A DNA stretch of 64,000 nucleotides from G965205255 sp965205255 (GTDB taxonomy: Bacteria; Pseudomonadota; Gammaproteobacteria; Pseudomonadales; Endozoicomonadaceae). The DNA is taken from NCBI GenBank assembly GCA_965205255.1, contig OZ242051.1, forward strand, positions 620,001-684,000, read 5' to 3'. The translations under genes were made by a program, and so were the position numbers. The notes under the pieces were generated by a model. That model made no database searches. It saw only the letters and a program-made list of their open reading frames with translations, and was not told the DNA's origin. Shown one piece after another: positions 1 to 8,753 of this stretch (positions are counted from its first letter, which is position 1; each line of letters starts with the position of its first letter).

Positions 1-314
1 GCTATTTTTTCAGTTGATTTTAAATCAAGTTTTTTCAAAGCATTTACATCAATGGCTTTACCACTATGAACAAGCTTTAATACTTCCGCATCAAATTTAG
101 TCACCCGGCGAACATAAAGACGCTGACTTCTAATCTTTCGTACCCAAGAATCTAATTTGGATCTGACTTTTGTAATAATTTCACTATTAGCAATTTTGTA
201 CCCAAAATGCTGAGCTTTTGCTGTGTTGGTATTTGATAATTTGGCTTTTGCTAGCGTTCCGGCATGAACTTGCTTGGTAAACCGGTCTCTAACTCTTTCC
301 ATGATCCCTGCCAT
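1..314 (-). CDS. Hypothetical protein, truncated by window edge
   Basis: An open frame runs from an ATG at 314 leftward off the window edge (104 codons visible). It starts MAGIMERVRDRFTKQ and is rich in Lys and Arg, with no membrane segment or signal peptide in the visible part. A good ribosome-binding site (GGGAG, seven bases before the ATG) supports the start. It is transcribed divergently from udk, with about 275 bases between them that must hold both promoters. I do not recognise the family. The basic, probably helical composition would suit a nucleic-acid-binding or structural role, but that is a guess. The C-terminus lies outside the window. Confidence 0.55.
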   Translation of the reverse strand, partial: MAGIMERVRDRFTKQVHAGTLAKAKLSNTNTAKAQHFGYKIANSEIITKVRSKLDSWVRKIRSQRLYVRRVTKFDAEVLKLVHSGKAIDVNALKKLDLKSTEKI

Positions 315-591
315 GGTAACTCTCCCTGATTTTATTTGGGTTAAATTAAACCTAGTAGAGTCGTGCTTACAACAGCAAGGTAAGTTTTTTTTTAAGCCGG
401 TTTTTACTCAGCTTGTGCCAATTGTTATTATTCACGTTTATATGCAACGGGTATTTTACCGGAATATTTGTCATTGGGTTGACAAAACATGGCACCCTCT
501 AGGTTGAAATAAAAGATGCAAAACTATTAAGAATCAGGCAAAATCAGCACATTCATACACTAGGAAAAACAGGAAAGGATGCGTGGTTAAT

Positions 592-1212
592 ATGTCCAGA
601 AAAGCGATTTTAGTAGCTATTGCCGGTGCTTCCGCCTCCGGCAAGACACTGTTGGCCGAAAATCTTATGCAGGAATTACCCAGCGAACACCTGTGTGTAA
701 TTTCAGAAGATGCCTATTATAAAGATCAGAGCGCTCTTTCAATGAAAGAGAGGGCTCGTACTAACTATGACCACCCCGATGCTTTTGATTATGATTTAAT
801 GCTCAGTCAGATGGAATCATTAAAAGCCGGAAAAAGTATTGATGTGCCCATTTATGACTACCTGCAACACAACCGAAGCGCACAGACTCTCCATGTCAAT
901 CCGTCACGCATCATTATTTACGAAGGTATCCTGTTATTGGCCAACACTGACGTTAGAAAGGAGTTTGATTTACGCTTTTATATGGATACCCCGCTGGATA
1001 TTTGCCTGATTCGCAGGCTACAGCGTGATATTGTCTCTCGCGGAAGAGGGGTTCAGGCAGTTGTAGACCAGTATCTTGAAACTGTCCGTCCCATGTTTTT
1101 GCAGTTTATAGAACCATCAAGACAACATGCCGATCTGATTATACCCCGGGGTGGCAAGAATCAGATTGCACTGGATTTAATTAAAACAAAAATTCATGCA
1201 CTTATTGATTAA
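592..1212 (+). CDS. udk: Uridine/cytidine kinase
   Basis: Phosphorylates uridine and cytidine to UMP and CMP with a nucleoside triphosphate, the pyrimidine salvage step in the cytosol. The N-terminus carries a P-loop (AGASASGKT), followed by the family's conserved EDAYYKD and NYDHPDAFD segments that bind the nucleoside, and the IYEGILLL strand. Length (about 206-209 residues) matches E. coli Udk (213). Two starts are possible: GTG at 583, with AGGA eight bases upstream, or ATG at 592, with AAGGA twelve bases upstream. I give the ATG because MSRKAI leads directly into the P-loop strand. guaC begins 30 bases downstream on the same strand, so the two may form a nucleotide-salvage operon. Confidence 0.93.
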   Translation: MSRKAILVAIAGASASGKTLLAENLMQELPSEHLCVISEDAYYKDQSALSMKERARTNYDHPDAFDYDLMLSQMESLKAGKSIDVPIYDYLQHNRSAQTLHVNPSRIIIYEGILLLANTDVRKEFDLRFYMDTPLDICLIRRLQRDIVSRGRGVQAVVDQYLETVRPMFLQFIEPSRQHADLIIPRGGKNQIALDLIKTKIHALID

Positions 1213-1242
1213 TGTGACTGATACCATATTCGGAGTATCGAA

Positions 1243-2280
1243 ATGCATATTGAAAATAACCTGAAACTGGGATTCTCAGATGTTTTGTTTCGTCCCAAAC
1301 GTTCGACCCTGAAAAGCCGCTCTGAAGTAAATCTGGAGCGCACTTTTGTATTAAAACATACGGGGAAAACATGGACAGGTATTCCTGTGATTGCTGCAAA
1401 CATGGATACAGTTGGCACATTTTCTATGGCTGAGGCTTTATCAAGGTTTGGCCTTGTCACGGCGCTACATAAACACTATTGCCCAAAAGACTGGAGTGAG
1501 TTTTTAACCACAGGTAAACGCTCAATTTTTAACCATATCATGATTAGTACCGGCGTGAGTAATGCTGATTTTGAAAGGTTGCACACTATTATTTCAGCAC
1601 ATCCCGAGATTGAGATGATCTGCATTGATGTAGCTAATGGCTACGCTGAATCATTTGTCGAATTTGTTGCAAAAGTACGTAAACACTTTCCTGAAAAAAT
1701 TATTATTGCCGGCAATGTTGTTACCGGAGAAATGGTCGAACAAATGATCCTCAATGGTGCAGATATTGTCAAGGTTGGCATAGGTCCTGGTTCTGTTTGC
1801 ACAACACGTATTAAAACAGGCGTGGGTTATCCACAGCTATCGGCTATCATTGAATGTGCTGATGCAGCTCATGGTTTAAACGGCCAGATCATATCAGATG
1901 GTGGATGTACGTGTCCGGGTGATGTAGCCAAAGCATTCGGTGGTGGTGCCGATTTTGTTATGCTGGGAGGCATGCTGGCAGCACATGATGAATCAGGCGG
2001 AGAAACCATCGAAGAAAACGGCAAAACTTATAAGCTTTTTTACGGAATGAGTTCTGAGGTGGCTATGGGTAAGTATTCCGGTGGCATTTCTAACTATCGT
2101 GCATCTGAAGGCAAAACTATCCGGTTGCCGTATCGAGGGCCGGTAGCAGACACAATTAAAGATATATTGGGTGGCTTGCGTTCTACCTGTACCTATGTAG
2201 GTGCAGCTCATCTTAAACAATTGACAAAAAGAACGACTTTTATTCGTGTCTCTGAACAAGAAAACCAAGTTTACTCTTAA
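1243..2280 (+). CDS. guaC: GMP reductase
   Basis: NADPH-dependent deamination of GMP to IMP, linking guanine to adenine nucleotide salvage. The 345-residue protein is the usual length for the bacterial GuaC class and belongs to the IMPDH/GMPR TIM-barrel family. The catalytic cysteine lies in the loop GPGSVCTTR, and the phosphate-binding ISDGGCTCPGD and MLGGMLA segments follow. There are no CBS domains, which separates it from IMP dehydrogenase. GGAG sits seven bases before the ATG. It follows udk closely on the same strand. No purine riboswitch is evident upstream, and the short spacing suggests cotranscription with udk. Confidence 0.95.
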   Translation: MHIENNLKLGFSDVLFRPKRSTLKSRSEVNLERTFVLKHTGKTWTGIPVIAANMDTVGTFSMAEALSRFGLVTALHKHYCPKDWSEFLTTGKRSIFNHIMISTGVSNADFERLHTIISAHPEIEMICIDVANGYAESFVEFVAKVRKHFPEKIIIAGNVVTGEMVEQMILNGADIVKVGIGPGSVCTTRIKTGVGYPQLSAIIECADAAHGLNGQIISDGGCTCPGDVAKAFGGGADFVMLGGMLAAHDESGGETIEENGKTYKLFYGMSSEVAMGKYSGGISNYRASEGKTIRLPYRGPVADTIKDILGGLRSTCTYVGAAHLKQLTKRTTFIRVSEQENQVYS

Positions 2281-2338
2281 ACCACATAAAAGCGTCTAAA
2301 AAACTGACAATATCTATGTTGTATGCTTGCCTGTTAAT

Positions 2339-3493
2339 ATGAAACAACAAAATAAGCTAATTACAGCAGAGAAAATACTATCCAAAATCACCACTGGTGT
2401 ATCACAAAACCCTAAGGTGTATAATCGTCTTGGTGTAGATAACGACCAAGATGCTTTAGCACTTTTTCTTCGGCGGGCAGGAAGACGATCACACGAAACG
2501 TTAAGACGTTATACGCGGGAACTTGTCAGGTTTACCGCTTTTGCCCGTAAAGAATTAAATAAAGGGTATCGGCAAATCACGTTGGCTGATGTTGAAATCT
2601 ATGTAGACTTTTTGCATAAACCTTGGCCTGCATGGAAAAAGCCTGGCATTAATAAAGAGTTGCCGGAAAAAGTTTATTTTCCTAATCATACCAAACAGGG
2701 CAAAAGTACCGATCAGATCATTACTGTATTGAACAGTTTTTTTAACTATATTCATACGACAGGTTACAGTAGTGGTAATCCATTTAGTGCCTTTGATAAA
2801 AGTGGAGAAAAACACGCCAGAGGGCATGGTCATCTTCCCTTTTTTTTTAAAGATGAGTGGGACATTGTACTCAAGTGCATTTCGCACTATCCAGTTAATA
2901 CTGAAATGCTGATATTGGAAAAAGCAAGAATTCACTATATATTTTCACTAACGTATGGTGGAGCATTAAGAGAGTCTGAATTAACAAATCATAGTTGTCT
3001 GGATATTCGCCCTGATAAAGATGGTCAGCTAACTCTCTACATACGAGGTAAAGGAAGAAAATTAAGGCAGTTACCTGTAACACCAGATATGCATTATGCC
3101 ATTAATTTATTTCGTGAGTTTCACAAGGCAGGTAACATTTGTGCAGACAAATTTCCCTTGGCTCCCCAGCTCAAACCAATCAAGTGGTTACAGGATGGAA
3201 GCATAGAGTTTAAGTCGATGGGAGCCAGAGGCATCCGTAAATGGTTCAGTCAGTTTATGCAATATTGCTCATCTACGGTTGAGGATAACACAGACAATCT
3301 GGCAGAACGGCTGTTGACAAAAACATTCCATTCCTTACGCCACACAGCACTTTCTCATCTGGCGCAGAGGATGGATATTGAAGACCTCGCTATTTTTGCA
3401 GGTCATGAGTCCATCACAACTACACAGCAATATTATACGCCAGAAAAAGAACGGTTAAGGGAATTGACCCAACACCATAAATTACACACATAA
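2339..3493 (+). CDS. Tyrosine-type site-specific recombinase
   Basis: A 384-residue phage/XerD-type integrase. The N-terminal part resembles a SAM-like core-binding domain. The catalytic domain shows the first arginine in GGALRESEL, the HSLRHTALSHL box (H-x-x-R), a histidine in FAGHESITTT and the nucleophilic tyrosine in QQYYTPEKER. The frame stays open to a TTG at 2327, but the ATG at 2339 is the more natural start; neither has a strong ribosome-binding site. A hairpin terminator lies directly after the stop. The neighbouring XRE regulator converges on it. No tRNA or clear att duplication is seen nearby, so it may be a remnant of an integrated element or a domesticated recombinase. Confidence 0.85.
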   Translation: MKQQNKLITAEKILSKITTGVSQNPKVYNRLGVDNDQDALALFLRRAGRRSHETLRRYTRELVRFTAFARKELNKGYRQITLADVEIYVDFLHKPWPAWKKPGINKELPEKVYFPNHTKQGKSTDQIITVLNSFFNYIHTTGYSSGNPFSAFDKSGEKHARGHGHLPFFFKDEWDIVLKCISHYPVNTEMLILEKARIHYIFSLTYGGALRESELTNHSCLDIRPDKDGQLTLYIRGKGRKLRQLPVTPDMHYAINLFREFHKAGNICADKFPLAPQLKPIKWLQDGSIEFKSMGARGIRKWFSQFMQYCSSTVEDNTDNLAERLLTKTFHSLRHTALSHLAQRMDIEDLAIFAGHESITTTQQYYTPEKERLRELTQHHKLHT

Positions 3494-3494
3494 A

Positions 3495-3518
3495 AAAAGA
3501 GAGTTATCACTCTCTTTT
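3495..3518. terminator. Bidirectional hairpin terminator
   Basis: A perfect ten-base inverted repeat (AAAAGAGAGT / ACTCTCTTTT) with loop TATC. It sits between the stop of the recombinase and the stop of the convergent XRE gene. The A-run on one side and T-run on the other let it serve both strands. Confidence 0.8.
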
Positions 3519-3534
3519 GAAAAAAGTATTTCCT

Positions 3535-3861
3535 TTAGTGCATTTCCCGCAGAATATCCAAAACCGCTTTTTTTCTTTTCACAGAAAGACGAGGAATATG
3601 ACGGCTGATTTCAGAGTCCAGCTGATCATCTTTTAACTCTTCTGTAACTGAAACCAACTGATTACCACGGCCTGTTGCCAGCCATTCGAAAGATATTTCC
3701 AAAACTTCAGCCATTTTTTTCAGGCTTTCAAGGCTTGGACGGCTAAGCTCCGTTTCCCACTGTGCAAGTGCACTACGAGACACACCAATAAGATCAGCAA
3801 GAGCTTGTTGTGATAATCGTTTTTCTCTGCGGATTTTAATAATTCGTATAGTTAAATTCAT
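3535..3861 (-). CDS. XRE-family helix-turn-helix transcriptional regulator
   Basis: A 108-residue protein with a lambda Cro/C1-type helix-turn-helix at about residues 6-60. The recognition segment reads SQQALADLIGVSRSALAQWE, and RPSLESLKKMAEVLEIS closes the domain. The C-terminal 45 residues are charged and may dimerise. Such proteins are usually autoregulated repressors of phages, plasmids or toxin-antitoxin loci. Upstream of its start, imperfect ACTGT/ACAGT half-sites (about 3905-3931) could be its operator. It converges on the recombinase gene and faces a large AT-rich non-coding stretch. The target is unknown. Confidence 0.85.
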   Translation of the reverse strand: MNLTIRIIKIRREKRLSQQALADLIGVSRSALAQWETELSRPSLESLKKMAEVLEISFEWLATGRGNQLVSVTEELKDDQLDSEISRHIPRLSVKRKKAVLDILREMH

Positions 3862-3904
3862 AGCATTCTTCCCTGATATTATTCCATTATTGATGGCAGC
3901 CTTC

Positions 3905-3931
3905 TAACTGTATGAAAGTTCATTTTCACAG
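3905..3931. promoter_or_regulatory. Possible operator of the XRE regulator
   Basis: About 45-70 bases upstream of the regulator start there is an imperfect dyad, AACTGT...ACAGTT, enclosing TGAAA/TTTTCA. A further ACAGTT occurs about 25 bases away. The position suits autoregulation. This is inference from symmetry only. Confidence 0.3.
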
Positions 3932-4132
3932 TTTCAGTCGAGATCTTGTTTTTTACAGTTGCAATGTTAGAGGGATTATAAAGTACATAGTTCCTAATAA
4001 CCCTCTTAGTTACCACTTAGATCTAATATTTGTGATTAATAAAGACCGAAACTCTGATTTTTTTTATAAACAAATAGAATATGCCTATTAAAATAAGGCT
4101 TTTATTAACAGACCGTTATTACTCACACTTTC

Positions 4133-4153
4133 TGTGGATAAGCCTGTGGAAAA
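4133..4153 (-). promoter_or_regulatory. Two tandem DnaA-box-like sites
   Basis: On the minus strand the sites read TTTTCCACA and TTATCCACA, separated by three bases in the same orientation. The second is the perfect consensus nonamer and the first also fits TTWTNCACA. They sit in AT-rich DNA, but no further cluster of boxes or GATC sites is seen, so a full replication origin is not supported. They may be a DnaA-titration or regulatory site, or chance. Confidence 0.35.
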
Positions 4154-4549
4154 TTAAGTTTAATTACCCTCTAAGCCTTATAAATAAAGCTGAAACAATA
4201 AATTGATCACTTTTTGAACATATTGGAAAATTATATATTTATCAATGACTTATATCACTACATTGTTTGTATGGCTTTAAAGTTGTAGTTTACATGTTGA
4301 GTTGTTGTTTTTGTAAAATATTTTGTTAATAACTGGATCATTATATTATGATAACACAGAGAAAAAATTCTCTTATACAAGGTGTTACGTTATATTACGT
4401 AGGTTTTGCATATGATTTATACGCATAAGTTATATCTATCTTATGCTGATAAAAACATTCTTGGTATCAAGTCATATATTATGTTTTTGTATGGTATTTT
4501 GTTGATGGTTTTTCACTTAACTGGCAGAGCGTAACATTTATCGGATATG

Positions 4550-4709
4550 TATATCAAAACCTATTTCTAACTGCTGTTATAAGTATGCTTTTGAGGCTTG
4601 ATGTTAAAGGAGAAGTAACCAGTAAGTAGCCTAGTGGCGAGATTTCTCAAGATATAACAGCAAGATCATAAAAGTAGCACCATAAGAAGTTAGAAGCAGG
4701 TTTCGGTAT
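4550..4709 (+). repeat. Dispersed palindromic repeat, copy A (about 160 bp)
   Basis: Begins TATCAAAACCTATTTCTAAC and ends with the near-inverse GTTAGAAGCAGGTTTCGGTATT. The interior holds the family's TATAACAGCAAGATCATAAAAGTAGC block. Same orientation as the copy at 47789. Non-coding, placed just beyond the stop of the secreted beta-propeller gene. Confidence 0.75.
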
Positions 4710-4746
4710 TATTTCATAATCAACTTAGTTTTCAAGCATAACCATC

Positions 4747-5763
4747 TTAACCGGCATGCAAGTAAATGCGATAAGGTTTATAAAATACAGGGTCGTTATT
4801 CTGTTTGCAATTTTTTAACAAGCCTGAGGCTGGGGAAACCTGGCAAACAGATATGCTGTCTGAAAAAGGATTAGTTGTATAAGCCAACGATCCTTTTGTA
4901 TTAAAAGCAATATCGGTTGGCATGCGAAGGCTTTTATGGCTATCCACTTTACAGGAACTAAACAAACCGGTGTCCTGATTAATCCGGCATACAGATATTA
5001 AACCTTTGTCGTTACCCTCAGGAATATAAGCAATTGTATTCGCAGGGTTAATAGCAACAACAGAAGGGTTTGAAAGTGCATGATTACGATCTGCCATACA
5101 ATGACCTAGAAAGCCTGTATCAGGATCAACATCGCATACAGATACAGCATTATCATAGCCGTTTGCCAAGTATGCAAAAGTGCCTTTCTTATTGAAAGTA
5201 ATACCAGCAAAGTCCATAAGTGTTGGGTTTCCGTTGTCTTTACAGTCGTGGAACATGCCAGAGCCCGCAGACACCGCGCACACATATAATGTATCATTCT
5301 TTCCATTAATTACATAAGCCCACACTCCATTCGGATTAAACTTGATACTATAGGGAGCAGCAATTTTGGATTGAATGCTTGTTTTGCAATCTTTAAGTAA
5401 ACCATCAACTTTGTTAACAGAGCACGCTAAAATTGAGTTATTCAGAGGATCTGGAAAATAAGCTAAAGGATTAGCATTATTAAAGGCCATGTTAAATCTC
5501 GGGATTAGTTTAGGCTTCTCCTCTACCTTGCATTTTTTGAATGCTCCTGTGCCCGCATCAATATCGCATACAGCAATATTAACCTCAGGATCAAGACTCA
5601 CTACATACGCCCGCAAGGTCTTCGCAGGAATATTACTAAATTGCTGATTGCCAGCCCCATGCATATATTTTTCAAGTGGCCTCACAGATTGGGTGCCATC
5701 AGCCATTAAAGGAAACAAGAGCATGACAATAATTAAATAAATAGCTGACTTCATATACTTCAT
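4747..5763 (-). CDS. Secreted YVTN-type beta-propeller repeat protein
   Basis: A 338-residue protein with a signal peptide (about residues 1-24, MKYMKSAIYLIIVMLLFPLM, cleavage near DGTQS). The mature part is built of six repeats of about 47 residues. Each contains a strand like VCDVDPDTGFLGHC, in which a cysteine pair brackets an acidic/Gly turn, and an AYLANGYDNAVSVC-like strand, as in YVTN/lactonase-like propellers. Paired cysteines in every blade suggest disulfides in the periplasm or outside the cell. No catalytic residues are evident, so a binding or adhesion role is more likely than hydrolysis. AGGA lies eight bases before the ATG. A stand-alone gene flanked by dispersed repeats. Confidence 0.75.
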   Translation of the reverse strand: MKYMKSAIYLIIVMLLFPLMADGTQSVRPLEKYMHGAGNQQFSNIPAKTLRAYVVSLDPEVNIAVCDIDAGTGAFKKCKVEEKPKLIPRFNMAFNNANPLAYFPDPLNNSILACSVNKVDGLLKDCKTSIQSKIAAPYSIKFNPNGVWAYVINGKNDTLYVCAVSAGSGMFHDCKDNGNPTLMDFAGITFNKKGTFAYLANGYDNAVSVCDVDPDTGFLGHCMADRNHALSNPSVVAINPANTIAYIPEGNDKGLISVCRINQDTGLFSSCKVDSHKSLRMPTDIAFNTKGSLAYTTNPFSDSISVCQVSPASGLLKNCKQNNDPVFYKPYRIYLHAG

Positions 5764-6548
5764 AATTTTCGTCCTAATTTACAATAAATCCAATAATAAA
5801 TAACCCCTTTTCGGATCCTTTACGCAAGATAGTTTTATCAGTCGCTCACAGAGATATCTGTTTTTTTAATACCACCTGATCGCCAGCTCACCCATTCTAA
5901 ATAGCTACTAAATTAAATATGGAGTTATTTTTTGTGTGAAGAGTTTTTTTTATATGAGGATGTTTATTGTGTAAAGCAGGCAAGCCTGCCATCTGACTAA
6001 TTTTTGTTCCACAAGAAAAAAACATCAATCAAATTTACCATGGAAGTTTTTTTCCACATACGACCTACTCTGCAAACACCATTTCAACTTCAGCAGATAC
6101 AAGCTGAGCAAGCACTATTACCAATGCAAAAAACAGTACGCTTTACCCGAGGGGCACACCAATTATTGTTGCAAACAATACTTTTGTCCACAAAAGAGAA
6201 TCTATATTTGCCATGGTCAAAACCTGCTTCTAATTTCTTATTGCGCTACATTTCTAATCCTTCGATTATGCTTTGAAGCTGTGCGCAATAGCAGGCTTTT
6301 TCATCAATTCGCTTTTAACAGCAAGCCATAACAACACGATCATAACAGTAATTAGAAACTAATTTTTGTGTTAATATAAATACGACTATATTAATGTATT
6401 AAAGGCAGCAAACTTTATACAGCTACACCCGTTACTTAGGGAACTCTTGTGATGCAAGCTCTCGTTATGGGAGTATTGCAAATAGGAATTGATTTTATTA
6501 TTGTAAAAATTTGTTTAATTACTCGGTTTATAATAAGCCTCAGCCACA
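5764..6548. other. Intergenic region of 785 bases
   Basis: Contains one full-length dispersed repeat (6213-6373). A plus-strand frame of 90 codons at 6004-6276 runs into that repeat and has neither a ribosome-binding site nor protein-like composition, so it is not called. Several TTTTTCCACA-like words occur around 6045-6060. Confidence 0.55.
6213..6373 (-). repeat. Dispersed palindromic repeat, copy B (about 160 bp)
   Basis: Starts GGTCAAAACCTGCTTCTAAT and ends ATTAGAAACTAATTTTTGTG. It includes the family's GCAATAGCAGGCTTTTTCATC and TTTTAACAGCAAGCCATAA blocks. Opposite orientation to copies A and C and the same as the copy at 57530. It lies beyond the stop of the MscS-type gene. Confidence 0.75.
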
Positions 6549-7712
6549 TTAACCTTGTGGCAGCTCAGGCCACTTCACATCTAGCGTTCGAGTGGGAAAG
6601 GCAAAATCTGCACCCTCGTCTAAAATAATACGTCCAATCTCTATTAATATTTTTTGCTGTGCCTGAAGAAAAGCGTCCCGACCGGTGGCAATACTAAAAC
6701 AGTAGATTTGAATATTTAATGATGACTCGCTGTATTCAACAAAATATACACGCACAGCCCGTTGCTGATCTATTTCTTCGTTATCGAGCAAAAAGGTTTT
6801 TATTTTTTCTAAAATAGCAGGCAGATATTTAAAGTCTTGATAACGAATGCCTACAGTGTGGCGAATTCTTCGATTTAGCATACGAGAAGGCGTTACAACA
6901 GAAGTATTGCCAAACAAAGAGTTGGGTACATAAATAGGCTCAAGTGCATAGTTTCTGACCCTGGTTTGTCGCCAGCCAATATGTTCAACAGTACCTTCTA
7001 TATGTTTGCCAGAAATACTAATACGGTCACCTGCCTGAAAAGGTCTGTCCATATAAAGCATTACACCGCTGAAAAGGTTTGCCAGCGTATCTTTAGCAGC
7101 AAAGCCTACAATCAATCCACCTAAACCTCCAAAAGCCAACAATCCTGAAATACTGATTCCTGCACTTTGCAATAACAACAAAATAGTTGAAATGACAATA
7201 CATACCTGAAGTAACTTGCTAATGGCTTCAGATGCAGAGGCTGACAATGGTATATTTTTAAATCCGGACTCTTTAATATGATCAAAGGCAATACGAACAC
7301 TGCGAAGCAGAAAACTGCCAAGCAAAATAATTACAATAATTTTTTGAATGAGGGGAATACTTTGCAGTATGGGTAATTTTATTAATAACCGAGATAGGTT
7401 AAGAAACCAGCTTATAGCCATGAACCACACTAATAAAGCCAAAGGCAATTTGACAGCTTTTAATAAAGCACTGGTATAAGGGTATGATATAGCATTAATC
7501 CTTAGGGATAATCTTGCCAATATGCGGTAGACCAGAAAACTCACAACCAAAGCCAAAAAAAGAATGATGGCACCTTGGACAAATAGAGCCCATAAATTTT
7601 CGGGTGTAGAACCAGGAAGTAGCGAGGATAATATGCTGGGCGTTTTTATCATTGGTTTGTCCGTCAACAGTGTTTGTATTTTATTTTTGGTTTCAGGTAA
7701 TATGTTAATCAA
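6549..7712 (-). CDS. MscS-family small-conductance mechanosensitive channel
   Basis: A 387-residue inner-membrane protein that should gate in response to membrane tension and release solutes on osmotic downshock. It has about four to five transmembrane segments in residues 35-205. The pore-lining helix is the glycine/alanine-rich ISGLLAFGGLGGLIVGFAAK followed by DTLANLFSG, the MscS signature. The beta domain contains FQAGDRISI and VEHIGWRQTRVRN, and a mixed alpha/beta C-terminal domain follows. Extra N-terminal helices compared with E. coli MscS (286 residues) make it closer to YnaI/YbdG-type channels. Monocistronic, with a dispersed repeat downstream. Confidence 0.9.
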   Translation of the reverse strand: MINILPETKNKIQTLLTDKPMIKTPSILSSLLPGSTPENLWALFVQGAIILFLALVVSFLVYRILARLSLRINAISYPYTSALLKAVKLPLALLVWFMAISWFLNLSRLLIKLPILQSIPLIQKIIVIILLGSFLLRSVRIAFDHIKESGFKNIPLSASASEAISKLLQVCIVISTILLLLQSAGISISGLLAFGGLGGLIVGFAAKDTLANLFSGVMLYMDRPFQAGDRISISGKHIEGTVEHIGWRQTRVRNYALEPIYVPNSLFGNTSVVTPSRMLNRRIRHTVGIRYQDFKYLPAILEKIKTFLLDNEEIDQQRAVRVYFVEYSESSLNIQIYCFSIATGRDAFLQAQQKILIEIGRIILDEGADFAFPTRTLDVKWPELPQG

Positions 7713-8159
7713 CTTAACTAGTGTAACCTGAATTTAAATGAGTAACAGAATAACTAATAAATTTGATAATTATTGACCTTTTCCAGACAGACAAAGGTGA
7801 AGGCAGCTATACGGTATATGTCTATTAGATAGTGTTAAAACAGCCTATTTGTGTGACCATGCTTTATGTCGGTAAAAGTATTGCTTGCTTTAACAATAAG
7901 TCACAAAACCTGGTAGTAATCAAGAAACTGTTTAGCTGAGGATGCTGTTTAAGTTTAACTATTAAAAGTTCAACTTAAACATACCAGTGAGATTTGGCAT
8001 ACAAGACATGGATTAAAACTTATCTTAATGATAAAAATAATCATTTGCCTGATCGTTTCTGTTTACAAAGAAAAAAGCTCTCTGAACATTAAAAATACAG
8101 GCTTAACTACTATCGGCTTTCGTTAGGCTGCGGTTGTTGCCATAAATTTTAGTACTACC
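7713..8159. other. Intergenic region of 447 bases
   Basis: No coding frame is supported. The only structure is a 13-base inverted repeat with one mismatch at 7947-7980 (GTTTAAGTT... / ...AACTTAAAC, eight-base loop) with no T-run after it, so a regulatory dyad is as likely as a terminator. Confidence 0.45.
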
Positions 8160-8753
8160 TTAAAACCAATAGGACAAAGATACTCCAAAGAAATCTAAAT
8201 CTTTGTGATTTTTATTAAATGTTCCATTAGCGTAATGGTACCAGCGAGCTGATAAATCCCAGTTTTGACCGTACATCATACCCACAGCCAGCCTGCTTTC
8301 GAAAGTAACAGCATTTCCCAGATCAATCCGAGAGTTTTTTTCTCCATGTAATGAAGCATGAGAGGTGAAGCCAAGACCTATACCTGCTTCAATATAAGGT
8401 GAGAATTTTCCATATTGCTGGTTAGGGCTGAATCGAAAAATCGGCGATACGGCAATGGCAAATAGTGAGCTATTGCTCTTAATACCTATTTTTTCCGCAC
8501 TACTGACACGGCTTTTCCAATAGTTAATGCTGGTATCTAAGTAAGAGGACATATGCCAGTCACCAATTTCAAACATGTTGTAATTGATATCCCACAACAA
8601 GCTACTACGATAACTTAATATGTCTTTTTTTCCGTCATTTTCTATACCAATACCCAAGCTGGCACCATCGGGCTTAAAATCCCATTGCGCATGTGTTGTT
8701 CCAATAAATATAAATGAGATTAGTAAAGATGTGGTAAGCAGAGTCTGTTTCAT
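8160..8753 (-). CDS. PagL-like lipid A 3-O-deacylase / acyloxyacyl hydrolase family protein
   Basis: About 197 residues with a signal peptide (MKQTLLTTSLLISFIFIGTTHA, cleavage before Q). The body has alternating hydrophobic/aromatic strands and ends in a C-terminal aromatic (SLSYWF), typical of an eight-stranded outer-membrane barrel. The family removes the 3-O-acyl chain from lipid A at the outer membrane. The motif normally H-Y/I-S-N reads HYAN here (His about 173, then Tyr-Ala-Asn). The Ser of the His-Ser-Glu triad known from P. aeruginosa PagL therefore appears replaced by Ala, and the Glu position by Asp (KDLDFFG). If the alignment is right, the enzyme may be inactive or altered. A further in-frame ATG at 8768 exists, but the start given leads straight into the signal peptide. 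Confidence 0.75.
   Translation of the reverse strand: MKQTLLTTSLLISFIFIGTTHAQWDFKPDGASLGIGIENDGKKDILSYRSSLLWDINYNMFEIGDWHMSSYLDTSINYWKSRVSSAEKIGIKSNSSLFAIAVSPIFRFSPNQQYGKFSPYIEAGIGLGFTSHASLHGEKNSRIDLGNAVTFESRLAVGMMYGQNWDLSARWYHYANGTFNKNHKDLDFFGVSLSYWF

Larger units (their letters stand above)
3862..4746. other. AT-rich intergenic region of about 885 bases
   Basis: No convincing coding frame on either strand. It contains the possible operator next to the XRE gene, two adjacent DnaA-box-like nonamers at 4133-4153 and, at its right end, one copy of the dispersed palindromic repeat (4550-4709). The remainder is strongly AT-rich. Confidence 0.6.

Noticed and set aside
4100..4200. Replication origin
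   Set aside because: Only two DnaA-type boxes, no box cluster, and no dnaA, gyrB or mnmG nearby.
6070..6214. Minus-strand hydrophobic peptides (MANIDSLLWTKVLFATIIG, then a second signal-like stretch) in one frame
   Set aside because: An in-frame TAA separates them, the start lies in a repeat end, and nothing else supports a gene; at best a decayed small membrane protein.
6004..6276. A 90-codon plus-strand frame before the MscS-type gene
   Set aside because: It runs into a dispersed repeat, has no ribosome-binding site and shows no domain-like composition.
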